Shown here one piece after another: positions 25,608-37,364 of a DNA stretch of 64,000 nucleotides. This DNA is from Dioszegia crocea. Its lineage: Eukaryota > Basidiomycota > Tremellomycetes > Tremellales > Bulleribasidiaceae. The position numbers and the translations under genes were made by a program. The stretch is from positions 496,001 to 560,000 of the forward strand of contig BCKK01000006.1 in the NCBI GenBank assembly GCA_001600615.1, written 5' to 3'. The notes beneath the pieces were generated by a model. The model was not told the origin of the DNA and made no database searches. It saw only the letters and a program-made list of their open reading frames with translations. Positions within the stretch are counted from its first letter, which is position 1, and each line of letters begins with the position of its first letter.

Positions 25608-28600
25608 ATGGCGCCCTCTCAGCTATCTCAGCTGAAAGCTGCCCTATCAGGCGCAGGTCTAGACCGAAAATCCGTCAGCAAAAAGGACAAGAAGACGTTC
25701 AAAAAGGGTGGAGCAAGGGAGACGGACCGGCAAAAGAAATTTGACAAGCTCGATGATATCCGCAAGGGTCTGAACAAGTTCGATGAGCGGGAGACTAAGG
25801 TCAGTGTGGTAGCTTATGGAGTACTCCAGGAAATCACTGACGCTTCAGATCAAACATGATGTCGGTGGACGAAGCATCAAGGGTGTGACGGGTCGGCCGA
25901 GTGCGAGCAAGCAAGCGGGCTTGGACCAGGTCAGTTGTCACACGTCCGTAGTATGAGACTCAACTGACTATGCGTAGCGCAAGAAGAACCTACTCCCCGA
26001 ACATCAGCTTCGCAACCATACGGGAACATTCAACGATCGTCGATTCGGAGAGAACAATCCCGGATTGTCAGTGGATGAACGGATGCAAGAGCGATATACC
26101 CGAGAGCGACAGCGGGGCCAGGGCAAGAAGGGGATGTTCAACCTGGAAGATGACGAGCAAGATCTGCTAGGCTTCGACGAGGGACAGGCTTTGGGCGGAC
26201 TGACTCACGGTGGACGAAACGTGATGGATCTGCAAGGGGACGATTTCATGGCGCAGGGTTTGGGAGATGATGATGAGGATGATGAGGAGAGAGGGAACAT
26301 TGGTCGGAGAGTGGTGGACAGGGCTCACTTTGGTGGGTTTGGGGCAGAAGGGGAAGAGGAGGGTGGAGAAGAGCGGAAGAAGAGTAAACAGGAGGTAATG
26401 GCGGAAGTCATGGCCAAGAGTAAGGAATACAAGGTGAGCTCGTGCCTTTGCATGGGATCCAGATCGAATCTGATAGGTCCAGTTTGCTCGTCAACAACAA
26501 CAAGAAATCGACGCTGGGATGCGAGAAGCCCTTGACGCGGATATGAACGACCTCCACGCCTTACTGCAAGAATCTGCGCCTACCAAATCGACCGTCACCT
26601 TTCCAGCGACCGCCGGCCCCTCTCGCATACCCGTCACGTCCTCGCATCCCAAAGGAGTCGATGGGGAGTACGATCAGCTTGTCCGGGAATTGGCATTTGA
26701 TACTCGGGCCAAACCCAAGAACAGGACCAAGACGGAAGAGGAGATGGCAATTGAGGAGAAGGAGCGCCTGGAAGCTGCCGAGGCGAAGCGGATCCGGCGT
26801 ATGAGGGGTGAAGAGAGTGATGAGGAGGATGCGGGGGCGCGAAAGAAGAGAAAGAAGGAGAAGAGGGGAGATGCGGATGATCTGGAAGATGATTTCGAGG
26901 AGGAGGATCTGCTTGGTCCTGGGTTGACCAGAGAGGGGATCGAGAATATGAAGGTGCCGAAAGTGACGGATGTTGATGAGAGCGATGAGGAGGGATCGGG
27001 GGAGGATGAAGGGGAAGGGGATGAAGAAGATGGGACTGGGGATGAGGACGAAGAGGAGGGCAGTGAGGGTGAGGACGAGGATGACGAAGATGAAGATGGA
27101 GATGAGGATGAGAGCGAAACGTCATCAATGGCGGATCTGGATGATGAGGGAGGAGTCTCTGGCGAGGAGGACGACGAGATGACAGGAGATATCGTCAAGG
27201 GGAAAAAGAAGGGTGGTGCTGCGTCGAGCAAAGGCAAGAGCAAAGAAATACCCTATACCTTCCCCTGTCCCGCTACAATCGAGGAATTCGAAGACATACT
27301 CGAGGACCTAGACGACGAAGTTATCCCTACCGTCGTTCAGCGTATCCGGGCCCTGCACCACCCTAGTCTGGCACAGGGTAACAAGGAGAAGTTACAGGTA
27401 CGTCTTTCGCCTTCAGCCAGACTGGACTAGCTGACAAACTCCAGGACTTCCTCGGCGTACTTATCGACCTAATCCTCTTACTCGCCTCTCGTCCCACTCC
27501 CGCCTTCACCCTCATCTCATCACTCCAAACACACGTCATCGCCCTCGTCAAGCTCAACCCCATCACGGCCGCTTTCCACTTCACGGCCAAGCTCGCCTTG
27601 ATGCAGAAGAACCTCACGCGGGGTCTGGCCCGAGGTCCGAACAACCCCGAAGCGCGGACATGGCCCGGAGCCGCTGAGCTCGTCTTGCTTCGCATCATAG
27701 GTGCTGTTTGGTCAACATCTGATTTCAGCCACCCGGTTGTCGTTCCCGCCGTGCTGCTCATGGGTCAATATCTGAGTCAAGCGAGAATACGCAGAGTATC
27801 TGATCTTGCCTCGGGCCTATTCATGGTTTCCATCCTTGCTCAAGTGAGTCAATCCGCCTAGCGGAAATCTTCAATGCTGATGGAGTAGTATGAAGCAGAG
27901 TCTAAACGGATCGTCCCCGAAGCGTTGAACTTCACAGCTGCAGCTCTCCTCGCCCTCCTTCCCCGGCGTAAAGACGCCAAGACCGTTTCTTCCTACCCCG
28001 ACCTACAAGCTCCCTCCACAAATCTCTATATCAGCACGTCACTATCTTCATCTCCCACCGAGCCTGTCGACCTTGCAACTTGCCTTGCGATGGCAGCGGA
28101 CGCCCCACCCGCTGAAAGTGATCAGTGCAGCGTGGACTTGCTCGCTGTCACGCTCAAGCTCATCGAGACGTACGCTATGATGTACTCGAGCAATGATGCT
28201 TTCATTGAGCTGTTTGCACCTATAAAGACCATACTGGAGTCTAGCCGCGTTGCCAAATTGTCCCCTGAAATTAAGGTATGTATCCCACTAGCCTCCGAAA
28301 GGCAACAGCTGACAATCAGACACGGCACAACACAACCCTCTCCACGCTCACGCGCCAGATCCACTTTGCCCAAACAGCCCGTCAACCCCTCGCTCTCCAG
28401 TCCCACAAACCACTTGCGATCCGGAGTCACGCACCCAAATTCGAATCCGATTTCGCGCCTGGCAAGCACTACGATCCCGATGTGGACAGAAATGCCACTG
28501 CCAAGCTCAAGTCGCTGTACAAGAAGGAGAAGAAGGGTGCTATTCGCGAATTGCGCAAGGACAACAAGTTTTTGGCTGGTGTCAAGGCTGGGGAGGCAAA

Positions 28601-28724
28601 GTCGAAGGACGAAGGGTACAGAGAGAGGATGCGGAAGGTCGAGGGGAGTATACAGGTCGAGAGGGCGGAAGAGAAGGAGATGGAGCGGGAGAAGAAGAGG
28701 GAGAAGCGACGGGCGGGCAAGTAG
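25608..28724 (+). CDS. NOP14: Nucleolar protein Nop14 (18S rRNA maturation)
   Basis: The ATG at 25608 gives MAPSQLSQLKAALSGAGLDR. NOP14 landmarks in order: NKFDERETKIKHDVGGRSIK (after an intron), GVTGRPSASKQAGL, RKKNLLPEHQLRNHTGTFND, RRFGENNPGLSVDERMQERY. Then FNLEDDEQDLLG, a Lys/Glu-rich segment, and a long acidic tract of Asp/Glu blocks (about 26960-27120). Then the C-terminal conserved part, including PCPATIEEFEDILEDLDDEV and FHFTAKLALMQKNLTRGLAR, ending with a Lys/Arg/Glu-rich tail and TAG at 28722-28724. Six introns of about 50 nt. Nop14 is part of the U3 snoRNP small-subunit processome in the nucleolus, with Noc4 and Emg1. About 920 residues, in the range of the family. Confidence 0.92.
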
Positions 28725-29029
28725 GTTGGATGATGTATTTGCGTTCTTGGTTGTTTGGATTGAAGTTGAGGAGTTGGCAACGGTCGGGATGACCAATGGT
28801 ACCTCGATCGGTGAACACAGAAGGGACATAATTATAATCTCATCAACATGATCTACACACCCAAAAACAGGACAGAACTAAATATAATAAATATAATACT
28901 CTATTGGGCGGGTCCCACGCCATTCCGAGAGGTGATGAATTGTAGAGTAGACTAATTTACACGATGAAGATCCGATGCTTCATGGGTCGGCACAGGGAAG
29001 AGCAGGGAATGGTTGTGGATATCTGAGCA
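28725..29029. other. Convergent intergenic region, 305 bp
   Basis: AT-rich compared with surroundings around 28875-28902 (runs of AATATAATA). It separates the stops of NOP14 and the kinase and likely carries both 3' UTR ends. No coding signal. Confidence 0.5.
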
Positions 29030-31125
29030 CTAGGATGCTCTTCCTATACCCTTTGATATGGTGGGCATTTCTACCTCTTCGCCTCTAATCACAGATCAGC
29101 TCCCTTTACTGCAGTGTGCTTGCAAGGCGGTGAACTCACGTAGACGAAGTCCTCAACGGTGTTGGATGCCTGATGGACCGCGCTCCCCCAGCCTGACCAT
29201 CACCCGACGGACTCAACTCTTCCCTCTCCCTATCTCTTTCTCTCACCGGCGACTGACTGGTCACAGCCGCATGACTCCCACTCGTCGTAGAGCCCGCCGA
29301 AGCCAGCCCGACTTCTGATTTCCGCCATCCACCTCTCCCGCCCATATTTGCCATCCCACCTCCATCCAGGATTTGCGCCTCCACATCTAGGCCCGTCCGG
29401 CTCACCATGCCCGTCCGGTCCGACGGCGTCCCTGGTCTAGCGGGTGAGGGCGCTTGTAGGTTATCTAGGGCTTTCGTGTCTAGTGTGGGGTACTGTTGTG
29501 AGGAAACGGCAGTAGAACCTGTGGTTGCTGTAGCGGATGATGAAGTTTGGGGATTGACCATAGCGGGGGTGTAGTGGGATCGACGTTGTGCGCGGCTGAA
29601 ATCGAATATCTTGAAGCTGGAGCATTAGCATCGGAAATCTATATGGTGAATGGGAGACGTACTGATCCTCCATCATTCTCATTTCTGGCGTCATCGTCTC
29701 GATGTCCTGTCCCTCTTTGCGTTTCCGCGCCTTCAGTGGGTTCTCTTCCAACAGCAGCTCCTCCAGTTCATGCGTGGCGTCGAAGTTCGCTCGTTTGGAC
29801 TGGATTTGTCAGCTTCCGCATTTGATTCACAGACCGCCTCAAGGACCATGCAGCTCACATCAGGCTCAAATGGCGGGATGACCTCTTTGTTATGCAGCGC
29901 CGTCCAGTTGATTCCCTTGAACCACGCATGCCGTTTGATATCCTCGAAACCTCCACCTCCCGGCCGATATCCTAATCGCTTATTTGGGTCTCTTTCCAGC
30001 AACTACCGCGTCAGCTAGTCTCCGTCTAACGAAATGATTGAGCTTACACCCCTGATGGCCTGCATACTGGAACTGGAACATCGGTCTGCCGCGTCCTCTG
30101 GCCAATTGAGAGGTTCATGTAGAATCGAGTTCGTCAAGGCGGTGTTTGTCCGTCCTCGGAAAGGGCGTTTGCCGAACAGCAGTTCATACCTGACCGATAT
30201 CAGCTTAGAGCACTTTGGCGGGCAACAGAGACTTACGCCAAAATCCCCAAACTCCAGAAGTCTACAGGTGCGGAATATCCCCGCTTCGTCAATACCTCAG
30301 GCGCCATATATGCCATACTGCCCGCGACACCCGTCAACAATCTTCGGTCTGAAAAGTGTACGGCGATGTTGAAATCGGTGATATGCGCGTGCCCTCTTTC
30401 GTCCAACAGGATGTTGTCTGGTTTGAGATCACTGCAGGTGTGAGCTTGGACTTGACAGAAGAGCGTGGCATCGACATGACTTACCGATGTACTATCCGTT
30501 TAGAATGTAGATAGTCGACCGCCATGGCTATTTCGGCAATGTAAAATCGGACCGTTTCTTCTGTCATTGCTCCTGCTCGATCCAGGTGGACTAGAGGATC
30601 AGCTCGGATGGACGTCGCTTGTAGAGCCAACAGCTTACATCGTAAATCTCCACCCAGCATTAAATCCAGTACGAAGAAACAATTCTCATCGTCCTGGAAG
30701 GCATATCTCATGTTGACGACAAAAGGATGGTCGATCTAGATGTTAGCCGACCGCCGGAGTTGTTTATAGATGTAACGCACCTCTTCAAGCAGTCTTCTCT
30801 CCTGTACTATATTCGCCACGGCCTTCATTTTCACACATTTCGCTTTGTTGATATACTTCAACGCGTACAGCGTCTTGGTGTGTTTGTGTTGGACGACTCT
30901 GACCTGGGATTTGTCAATATGCGGAGACTAGCAGTGAAAGCGACTCTGCGAACGAATGACTTACTTTTCCAAACGCCCCTTTTCCAACACTCCGCAGTAG
31001 ATAGAAGTGGAACAAGTTCACTTCGCCCTCGAAATCAATTGCCTGATGTGGATCAGCAGCGTCCGAGCCTATCCGCTCAGTCGCTTCGTGTCACCTACCT
31101 CTGGCTTGCAGCATGATGCGCCCAT
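29030..31125 (-). CDS. YANK/STK32-family serine/threonine kinase
   Basis: The ATG (complement of 31123-31125) encodes MGASCCKPE in a 27-nt coding exon, then an intron, then [20 protein letters not shown]. Kinase motifs: GKGAFGKV (Gly loop), ALKYINK (ATP lysine), [45 protein letters not shown] in place of DFG (a YANK hallmark), [25 protein letters not shown]. Then [20 protein letters not shown] and [20 protein letters not shown], matching the STK32 tail, and a Ser/Thr-rich end. Gly2 plus Cys5/Cys6 predict myristoylation and palmitoylation. About ten exons. Two possible ends: TGA at 29136-29138, or a further GTGAGT...TTAG intron with a last exon ending GIGRAS at 29030. I prefer the latter. Confidence 0.85.
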
Positions 31126-32748
31126 ATTGATTCTGAGCCAGGTCTGACGCTTAGTTGGCGGAGCTGAGGCGTATCTGACAACCAGCTGAAAGGGTGAGAA
31201 ATCCGCAGACTATCGTCTGTCTGAGATATATCAATCGTGTGGCAGTGGTTGGCGATGACAATTAAGGATGATGTACGATGTAGATGAATCGTTCCGAGAT
31301 GTAACTCTCAGTCCGAGCGCTGGAAAGGGGGTGCGGTGAAAAGAAACGCTCGTATAATTAGAGTTCCTTTGGAAACACTCTGAAACTCCGGGTTCCGGCG
31401 TACGGAGATGGTCGGGGTGGTGTGAAGTTGGAGCTGATTATGAAGCGTCGACTTGTGAATGTCAGCACTCATCAAGCACGATCGAGGAGTCGCCGATGGT
31501 CGACGATCAGGTCCAAAGTCAAAGGGTGAAAGGGATTGAATATTGAGATGAAACAGGCACAACGCGCTGTCGAAATCCACATGGGTATTTTGTCCCTTCT
31601 TCCACACAGACCGCGTCCCGACCATCTCCACATAGAGGCCAGTATACAGTGTGCAGGCTTTGGTGCTCACCTACTCCTTCTGCTGTGTATAATGTCCCCT
31701 CCCTTATCTTCCGTGTGACGAGTGCGCAAGTGTCAACAATCCCTCGAAGTTTTCTCCGGCGGCTAAACCGGGGTGCGATCGGCTGTGGCTTGCTGGCGAT
31801 GTTTTTGATGAGGCTCGGAAGGGGTCTAGGTCCATGAGGTAGCAATGTCTGATAGGCTGTCGGAGGTATGGTAAGAGTGGGAGATGGCGACAAGGTGTTG
31901 TTCTCTTGTCCAACCCTTTGGCCCGTGCCTGAGTGACACAAGCAAAAGGACGCTAATGAATGGGAAGTTACGTACAACATTCCATTCGCCTTTCTAGGCC
32001 TTTTTGTTACCACTCCCGGAAGATATCTGTTCTTCTCGACATGTCTCTCCTCTTCTCGCCGCCCCAGCGCCTCAGCTCTCCGGCCTCTGGTCTGGAGGAA
32101 CATAGTTGCCGGCCTCTATGAGCCCATAGACACTCTCTCCTGCTGGTCTGTTCCTGATGCTGTACAGGAATTCCGTACTGAGCTCTGACCGATATCATTC
32201 TCCGTCGCTAGCTTTTCGTTGATTGAGTCTGTCCGTGTCCAAGCCCGCAGGCTCAACGTTCGGGAGAACTGTAGCACAGTGGTTTTCCTGTTCGAACGCT
32301 TTCTCGAAATAATGACACATTCAGTGAGGAAGGCTGCTGATGCAAATTCGACCATGACAGGAGTGAAGCGCTTTTGAATATCGAAGGAGAGGAGGCGAGG
32401 CGAAAATTGGCAAATGCGAAATCAGCGTCCTGACCGATGTCTCAAACTCTACAGCTCAGAAGTCAGAGGTGAGGATCCGGCTGAGCAAGTCGTACCATAG
32501 GGAGGCAAGGTCTGATGACCGACGCAGCCGTGTGTCGGGCAGAGGTCGGTGAGAAGGCTGCGAACAGCGGAAGGCTTGAGCAATGAGTCAGTGTGCAGTC
32601 GGTCGGGCCTAAAGTATTGAGAACCGGTCATCAGGGATAGGTTCGTCAGCCTCGAAGACACAACCTGTGACAGCCATCCTTGTCGCAATCCCCTTCATGC
32701 CGGCCATTCTACTTCTAAATTGATGCAGATATCTAAAAACCATCCTTC
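31126..32748. other. 1.6 kb region without a supportable gene
   Basis: Upstream of the YANK-type kinase and downstream of HIS5, both minus strand. Open frames such as 31519-32103 and 32116-32355 (minus) are compositionally odd, have no family likeness and no consistent splicing. It could be a long kinase 5' region with UTR introns. A small intron-containing gene around 32450-32715 cannot be excluded. Confidence 0.4.
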
Positions 32749-34097
32749 CTAAGCCAAGAGATCCTTGAGCTGCTTGATGAGTTCCTCACACTCCGCCTTG
32801 GTCCCCACAGTGATTCTCAAACACCCCTCACACCCAAACTCTCCCCCTCTATACCGCACAACCACACCTCTCGATTCCGCCATGGTCTTGTAAACCTCCG
32901 CCGCCCGTTTGTTGCTAACTTTCCCATCGGGTCCATCGAGGACCTGGACAAGAACAAAGTTGGCATCGTTCCCTCCCAAGATCTTGCCGATGGACGGGAT
33001 GGTAGGTAGGGTCTCGAGGAGGTAGTCCCTGTTCGCATTGAGGGTTTTAACGAGGGAAGACTTGACTGCGAGTCCAGCGTCCGAGACGGCCGAAGCGGCA
33101 ATGGCGGCTGTGGGGACGGAAACATTGTAGGGTGCCTTGGTGTTGGTAAGGATCTGGATGAGGGGTGGGGGCGCAAGTAGCCAGCCGAGACTGGTCGTCA
33201 GTTTACTCATGTCATGAAGAATATCGATATCTTACCGGATAGCCGCCAGTCCAAATCCTTTACTGACCGTCTGAGTCACGCAGACATTCGCATACTCATT
33301 GATGAGTTCCGCAGCTGAGGTCCCATTTGATGCAAAGTCGACATAGGCCTCGTCAACAATGACGACACCGGTGAATTTGGGGTTTTCGAGAACGCGGCGG
33401 ATGACAGGGAGGGGGATGACTGTGCCGGTGGGGTTACCAGGGGAGCAGATGAAGACAATCTTCAAATTTGGGTTGGCCTCGAATGCAACGTCCATCTATG
33501 GCCATCAGTGTACTCCTTGAACGATATTGCAAGTGGACTCACCGCATCCTCGTCGAGCTGGAAATTTCCCTCGCCAGCCAAAAGCGGTACCTCCAACACG
33601 CCCACATCATTCACATTCGCCGTGACTTTGTACATCCCATATGTCGGGGGAGTAGTCATCACCCTGTCCTTCCCAGGTACACACAGTACCCTGAACAACA
33701 TATCAATCACCTCATCCGAGCCAACACCGAGGAACACCCAGTTCTCATCGGGGACACCGCGGAGGTGCGCTATGCGGCGCTTAAGCTCGTCGTGGGTTGG
33801 GGAAGGATACCGGTTGAGGTCTGTGCCGGGGGGAAGGAGGGAGAGCGTCTCAAGGGCGATGGTTTGGGCATCTGCGCTATCGCCATTAGACGATGCTTTC
33901 GGCTTGGACTCGGGTGTCGCAGAGGGAAGGGCAGGCCCGATGGCATTTTCGTTCGCATCTAATAGTACGCCGGCAGAGTAGTCATCTCGTGCGCATCTGT
34001 ACGGCTGGAGAGCGAGGATGTTGGGTCGGATGAGGGGTTCGAGGGAGAAGTGAGCCGGGTTGGACGGCCCGGGAACTTTGAGGCCGAGGATGGGCAT
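32749..34097 (-). CDS. HIS5: Histidinol-phosphate aminotransferase
   Basis: The ATG (complement of 34095-34097) gives MPILGLKVPGPSNPAHFSLE. Class II aminotransferase landmarks: RCARDDYSAGVLLDANENAI, NRYPSPTHDELKRRIAHLRG, FLGVGSDEVIDMLFRVLCVP, TPPTYGMYKV, FICSPGNPTGTVI, VVIVDEAYVDFA, the PLP-lysine motif VSKGFGLAAIRLGW, and ILGGNDANFVLVQ. Two introns (about 50 nt), one splitting R|LGW. It ends LKDLLA and TAG (complement of 32749-32751). About 415 residues. It converts imidazole-acetol phosphate plus glutamate to L-histidinol phosphate in histidine synthesis. An in-frame ATG at 34154 would add 19 residues, but the TATA box at 34171-34178 makes the downstream ATG more likely. Confidence 0.93.
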
Positions 34098-34170
34098 GTT
34101 TGATCGATGGATGGCGCTGGGAATATGAATGCAGGTAGTTTTATGCAGTGCCAAGCCTTAAAGATGAAGG

Positions 34171-34178
34171 CTTATATA
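34171..34178 (-). promoter_or_regulatory. TATA box of HIS5
   Basis: TATATAAG on the minus strand, about 75-80 bp upstream of the HIS5 ATG at 34097. Confidence 0.6.
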
Positions 34179-34229
34179 TGTGGCCTCTGTCGAGTCGACG
34201 TGTTTTTTTTAGTGTAGAGTCGAAAGTGA

Positions 34230-34236
34230 TGAGTCA
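34230..34236. promoter_or_regulatory. Gcn4/AP-1-type site upstream of HIS5 (TGAGTCA)
   Basis: Exact TGAGTCA, about 133 bp upstream of the HIS5 ATG and 52 bp beyond the TATA box. This palindrome-like heptamer is the Gcn4 site of amino-acid general control in yeasts. Binding is inferred. Confidence 0.5.
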
Positions 34237-34313
34237 GGTATTGTCTTTATCGTTGAAATCGAGCTTCGAGTCGGATCTCTCGGAGGAATTTACACTTGGC
34301 CCGTGCCTGAATT

Positions 34314-34320
34314 TGACTCA
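34314..34320. promoter_or_regulatory. Second Gcn4/AP-1-type site upstream of HIS5 (TGACTCA)
   Basis: TGACTCA, the reverse complement of the site at 34230-34236, 78 bp farther upstream. The intergenic space here serves only HIS5. The same letters occur often in this window as inverted intron donors, so chance is possible. Confidence 0.4.
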
Positions 34321-34562
34321 CCCAGCGCGTCAGGCGGGGGTCTCTCGAAGCTCGAGAAGCGCTGAATGTTGAACGCTGAGGCATCATGGTGACGCTCTGC
34401 ACTACATAGGAGCTCCATTCTACATGAACTCATTGTAGACCACCACTGTAGACTACACGCTCAAAGCCTTTTGTCATCTCGCGCGATTTCCCCTCATTTT
34501 ACATGATCTACCCAAATCCAGCATACTCTGATTGTTCCTACCCATCCCCCAAAACCTTCCTT

Positions 34563-37364
34563 CTAACCTCTATTAATCCCTGCGATACCCGAAAAATATC
34601 CCCCGGATCCTTGTAATCCATGAACAGCCGGTGACCCCGTCCCCGATCTCGGAGCAGAGGAGGTCTCTGGCCCAAAGCTCTGTCTCAGACCACTAGGCAT
34701 CATCCCGGGTCGACCTTGACCTGTTCCCTGCCCATACCCTACACCTATAGTAGGCGAGGGCGATCCACCCCCGCCCAGCCCGCTCGGACTCATCATGACT
34801 TGACTCGAACTCGCCTGTTGGCCGCCTGAACGCGAGTAGATTGTACTGCCCGATTGCGGAGGCAAATTTGTCGATCCTGGGAAAAAGGGCGTGTGGGAGT
34901 ATGACTGGCGCGCGGAGCCTGAAGCTGGAGTAGTCTGCCTGTGATCTGTCGATGGATAGCCCGATCGGGAGGCGCCATTGGCAGACGAGGATTGATAGCC
35001 GTAATTCCCCGACCGGGATTGGTTTTGGGGATTGTACGATGGTGTAGGGGTACCCGCGTACCCACCTGCCACATATGAGGCTGTAGACCGACCAGACCCT
35101 CCAGCCAGCTGCTGTGCGATACTAGGAGGATTTGACATAGAACCCGACGTAGGAAGGGGAGGCATAGACATACCAGTCGATGGACGCGGTCGGATAGTCG
35201 TGCTGTCATGTATAGCCCGCGGACGGCGGGGGTCAAGCGTGCCCCGAACGACAGGACCAGGAGTGTGAATGAGGCGCCGGGAGGCTGTATGGGCGAAACC
35301 AGGCTGGAGGCCGGGGATGAGGGACGACGGTGGAAGATTAGATGACAGTGTAGACAATGAGTTAAGAAGCTCTTCCGCTAGCAGTGTCAGTATGAAGAGC
35401 ATCTCGACGTAAAAGAGACTTACCAAGCACGTTTTCTCTATCGCTGGCGACCTTGTTCCCTCGTCTTACTCGGCCTTCTTGCCAACCCAACAACTCATTC
35501 AACCACTCCGCATTGTCCTTCAACACATCATCTGCTGTCCTCTCCCGACCGGTCTTCTGATCGTCATCCATCTCCATCAAATCTGACGGTTCCCCATTCG
35601 CTACCGTCCCAGCATCGTCATGCTCCACTATCATCGCTTCATCCTTCTTGGCATTCTCCAAACATCCCCAATACCCCGCACCGCCCTCAGCCTCCGCTGC
35701 TGTTTTCCTAGCGCCTGTCCATGGCCTGTACCGATTTCGCTGGTGCATAGCCTCCAGTGTAGCCCAGTATCCAACTCCACCCGAAGCATAGTTGGAGTCG
35801 TAGGTCGGTGCGAAGGCCGGCGTCCATGGAAGCGTTGTGACTCGTGGAATAGTCACTGACTTTCAGCTATACGACGGCTGTCTACAGTCAGATTAACTTA
35901 CCAGGTCGCTGTACACTCCCAAACCCGCCCTTCCGCCTTGCAAGCTGTTCTTTCCATCTCTGCGCTTTGAGACTTGCCTTCCGCACAAGTGAATCTCCCA
36001 ACTTCGGAGCGGTTGCCTGACCTGAAGTCGTACCAGCAAATGACGCGATCGAAACGGCATTGGCGTATCCTAGGAGTATCAGCCAGTCATCACTTTAAGC
36101 GCAGAATGGACGTACCAAACTTATTCCCATCCGCCGCCAATCTCTCCAGCACCCCTTCGTCATTTTCCTCCTTCACCCACGCATCGGTACTCTTCATCTT
36201 TTCAGCCTCACGCCAATCCGCTATACCAGTCCACCATTCTCCCGCGCCCCGCCCTTCCGACCCTCCAGGAACCCTCATCATCAATCCCCATTTCTCGACT
36301 TTCGCCAAGGGTAATTCGGTATCGGAATGTGGCTCGATGGACAGTATCAAATCACGCATTGAAGAGCAGAAATCGTATATCACATGTGGGGGCTGATGTG
36401 GCGGTAGAGGAGGAATGGATGTGTGTATATGCGAAAGGGGCGGGAAGGGGCAAGGGTAGGCGCATGGCTGAAGAAGATGCGTTGCAAATGTATGCAAAAG
36501 ATCCTAGTGTCTTCAGCTTTGGTTTCTCGAAGGGGCAATCTGAGAGGCAGAAGGCAGCCAGCTATAAATCACTCACTACAAGCCGTTCCCATGATAAATC
36601 GCTCTGCTTAAGGATGTACGCAAGTGTATTCTCCTCCTTCTCGCTGAATGATGGCGGAAGGAACAGCTTCAAGACGCCATTGAGAGGCCGAGGAAGGTTG
36701 GCCGCCATTCTGAAAACTTCAGCGGGTGACCCGTAAGAGGTGGGATTCCAGACCTGGCGGAACATACCTTGATAAGACTACAGCCAAAGCATCTCTCACT
36801 TCCTCACTTAAGATTCGCACCACCTTTTTCTGAACTTCCACCGTCTCGTCTCCCTTCACATCCGCATCTCCATCGGCATCATCATCCACCACGGCACTGT
36901 CTTCGTCCTCGACTGTACCATTCGCATCCTTCGCTTCCGCGTCTTCGTCGCCATTAGGTGCATCTCCGTTGACCCCCTTGGCCTTCTTCTTCCCTCCCTT
37001 AACTTTCAGACTGATCCGCTGGCGCTTCGCCCCGCCCGAAGCGACAGGTTCCGGGTCCACCTTATTTGGCGATACGTTCAGGCGGACCTTCGGTCCCCCT
37101 TGTGCGCCACTTTGAGCAGGCAGGGTGACTTTCAGGGAGATGGGACGAGGAGCATTCGGTTCGGTATGTACAGAAGTGGAGGATTGACGTTTGCGCTTGG
37201 GTACCCCAGGGGAATCTGAGGGGGTCAGTACATGTACGATGTAGCGCAGATTAGAGAGGATGCGTTGCTGAAACTGTGAACAATCTGGTGAGATGGGACA
37301 TACCGGAAGCTGGGACATCTGAAGCAGCCGGGGCATGTGCCGAACCCCTTGTTTCACGCGCCAT
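34563..37364 (-). CDS. Unknown protein, probably nuclear
   Basis: Not recognised. The ATG (complement of 37362-37364) gives MARETRGSAHAPAASDVPAS in a short exon, then DSPGVPKRKRQSST (basic, NLS-like) and a Lys-rich SLKVKGGKKKAKG. An acidic Asp/Glu run follows, then an ordered-looking centre: VQKKVVRILSEEVRDALAVV, MAANLPRPLNGVLKLFLPPS, HVIYDFCSSMRDLILSIEPH and WGLMMRVPGG. Later blocks are SLKAQRWKEQLARRKGGFGS, RVTTLPWTPAFAPTYDSNYA, GYWATLEAMHQRNRYRPWTG and NAEWLNELLGWQEGRVRRGN. The last about 290 residues are Ser/Gly/Pro rich, ending GINRG. Six or seven introns of 50-90 nt. Layout (basic/acidic N-terminus, conserved core, disordered tail) suggests a subunit of a chromatin or transcription complex; this is inference. 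Confidence 0.6.

Noticed and set aside
26674..27243. 189-codon Ser-rich antisense frame
   Set aside because: It is the shadow of the NOP14 acidic tract (GAN codons read backwards as Ser).
28875..28902. AT-rich AATATAATA run as a possible replication origin or transposon remnant
   Set aside because: It lies between convergent genes where AT-rich 3' ends are expected; no inverted repeats or origin motif.
31519..32355. Two open frames upstream of the kinase (minus)
   Set aside because: Arg/Ser-rich composition typical of chance frames in GC-rich DNA; no consistent introns or motifs.
34098..34154. Upstream ATG for HIS5 (MALHKTTCIH...)
   Set aside because: Only 17-24 bp from the TATA box, so probably not in the mRNA; the HIS5 similarity begins at MPILG.
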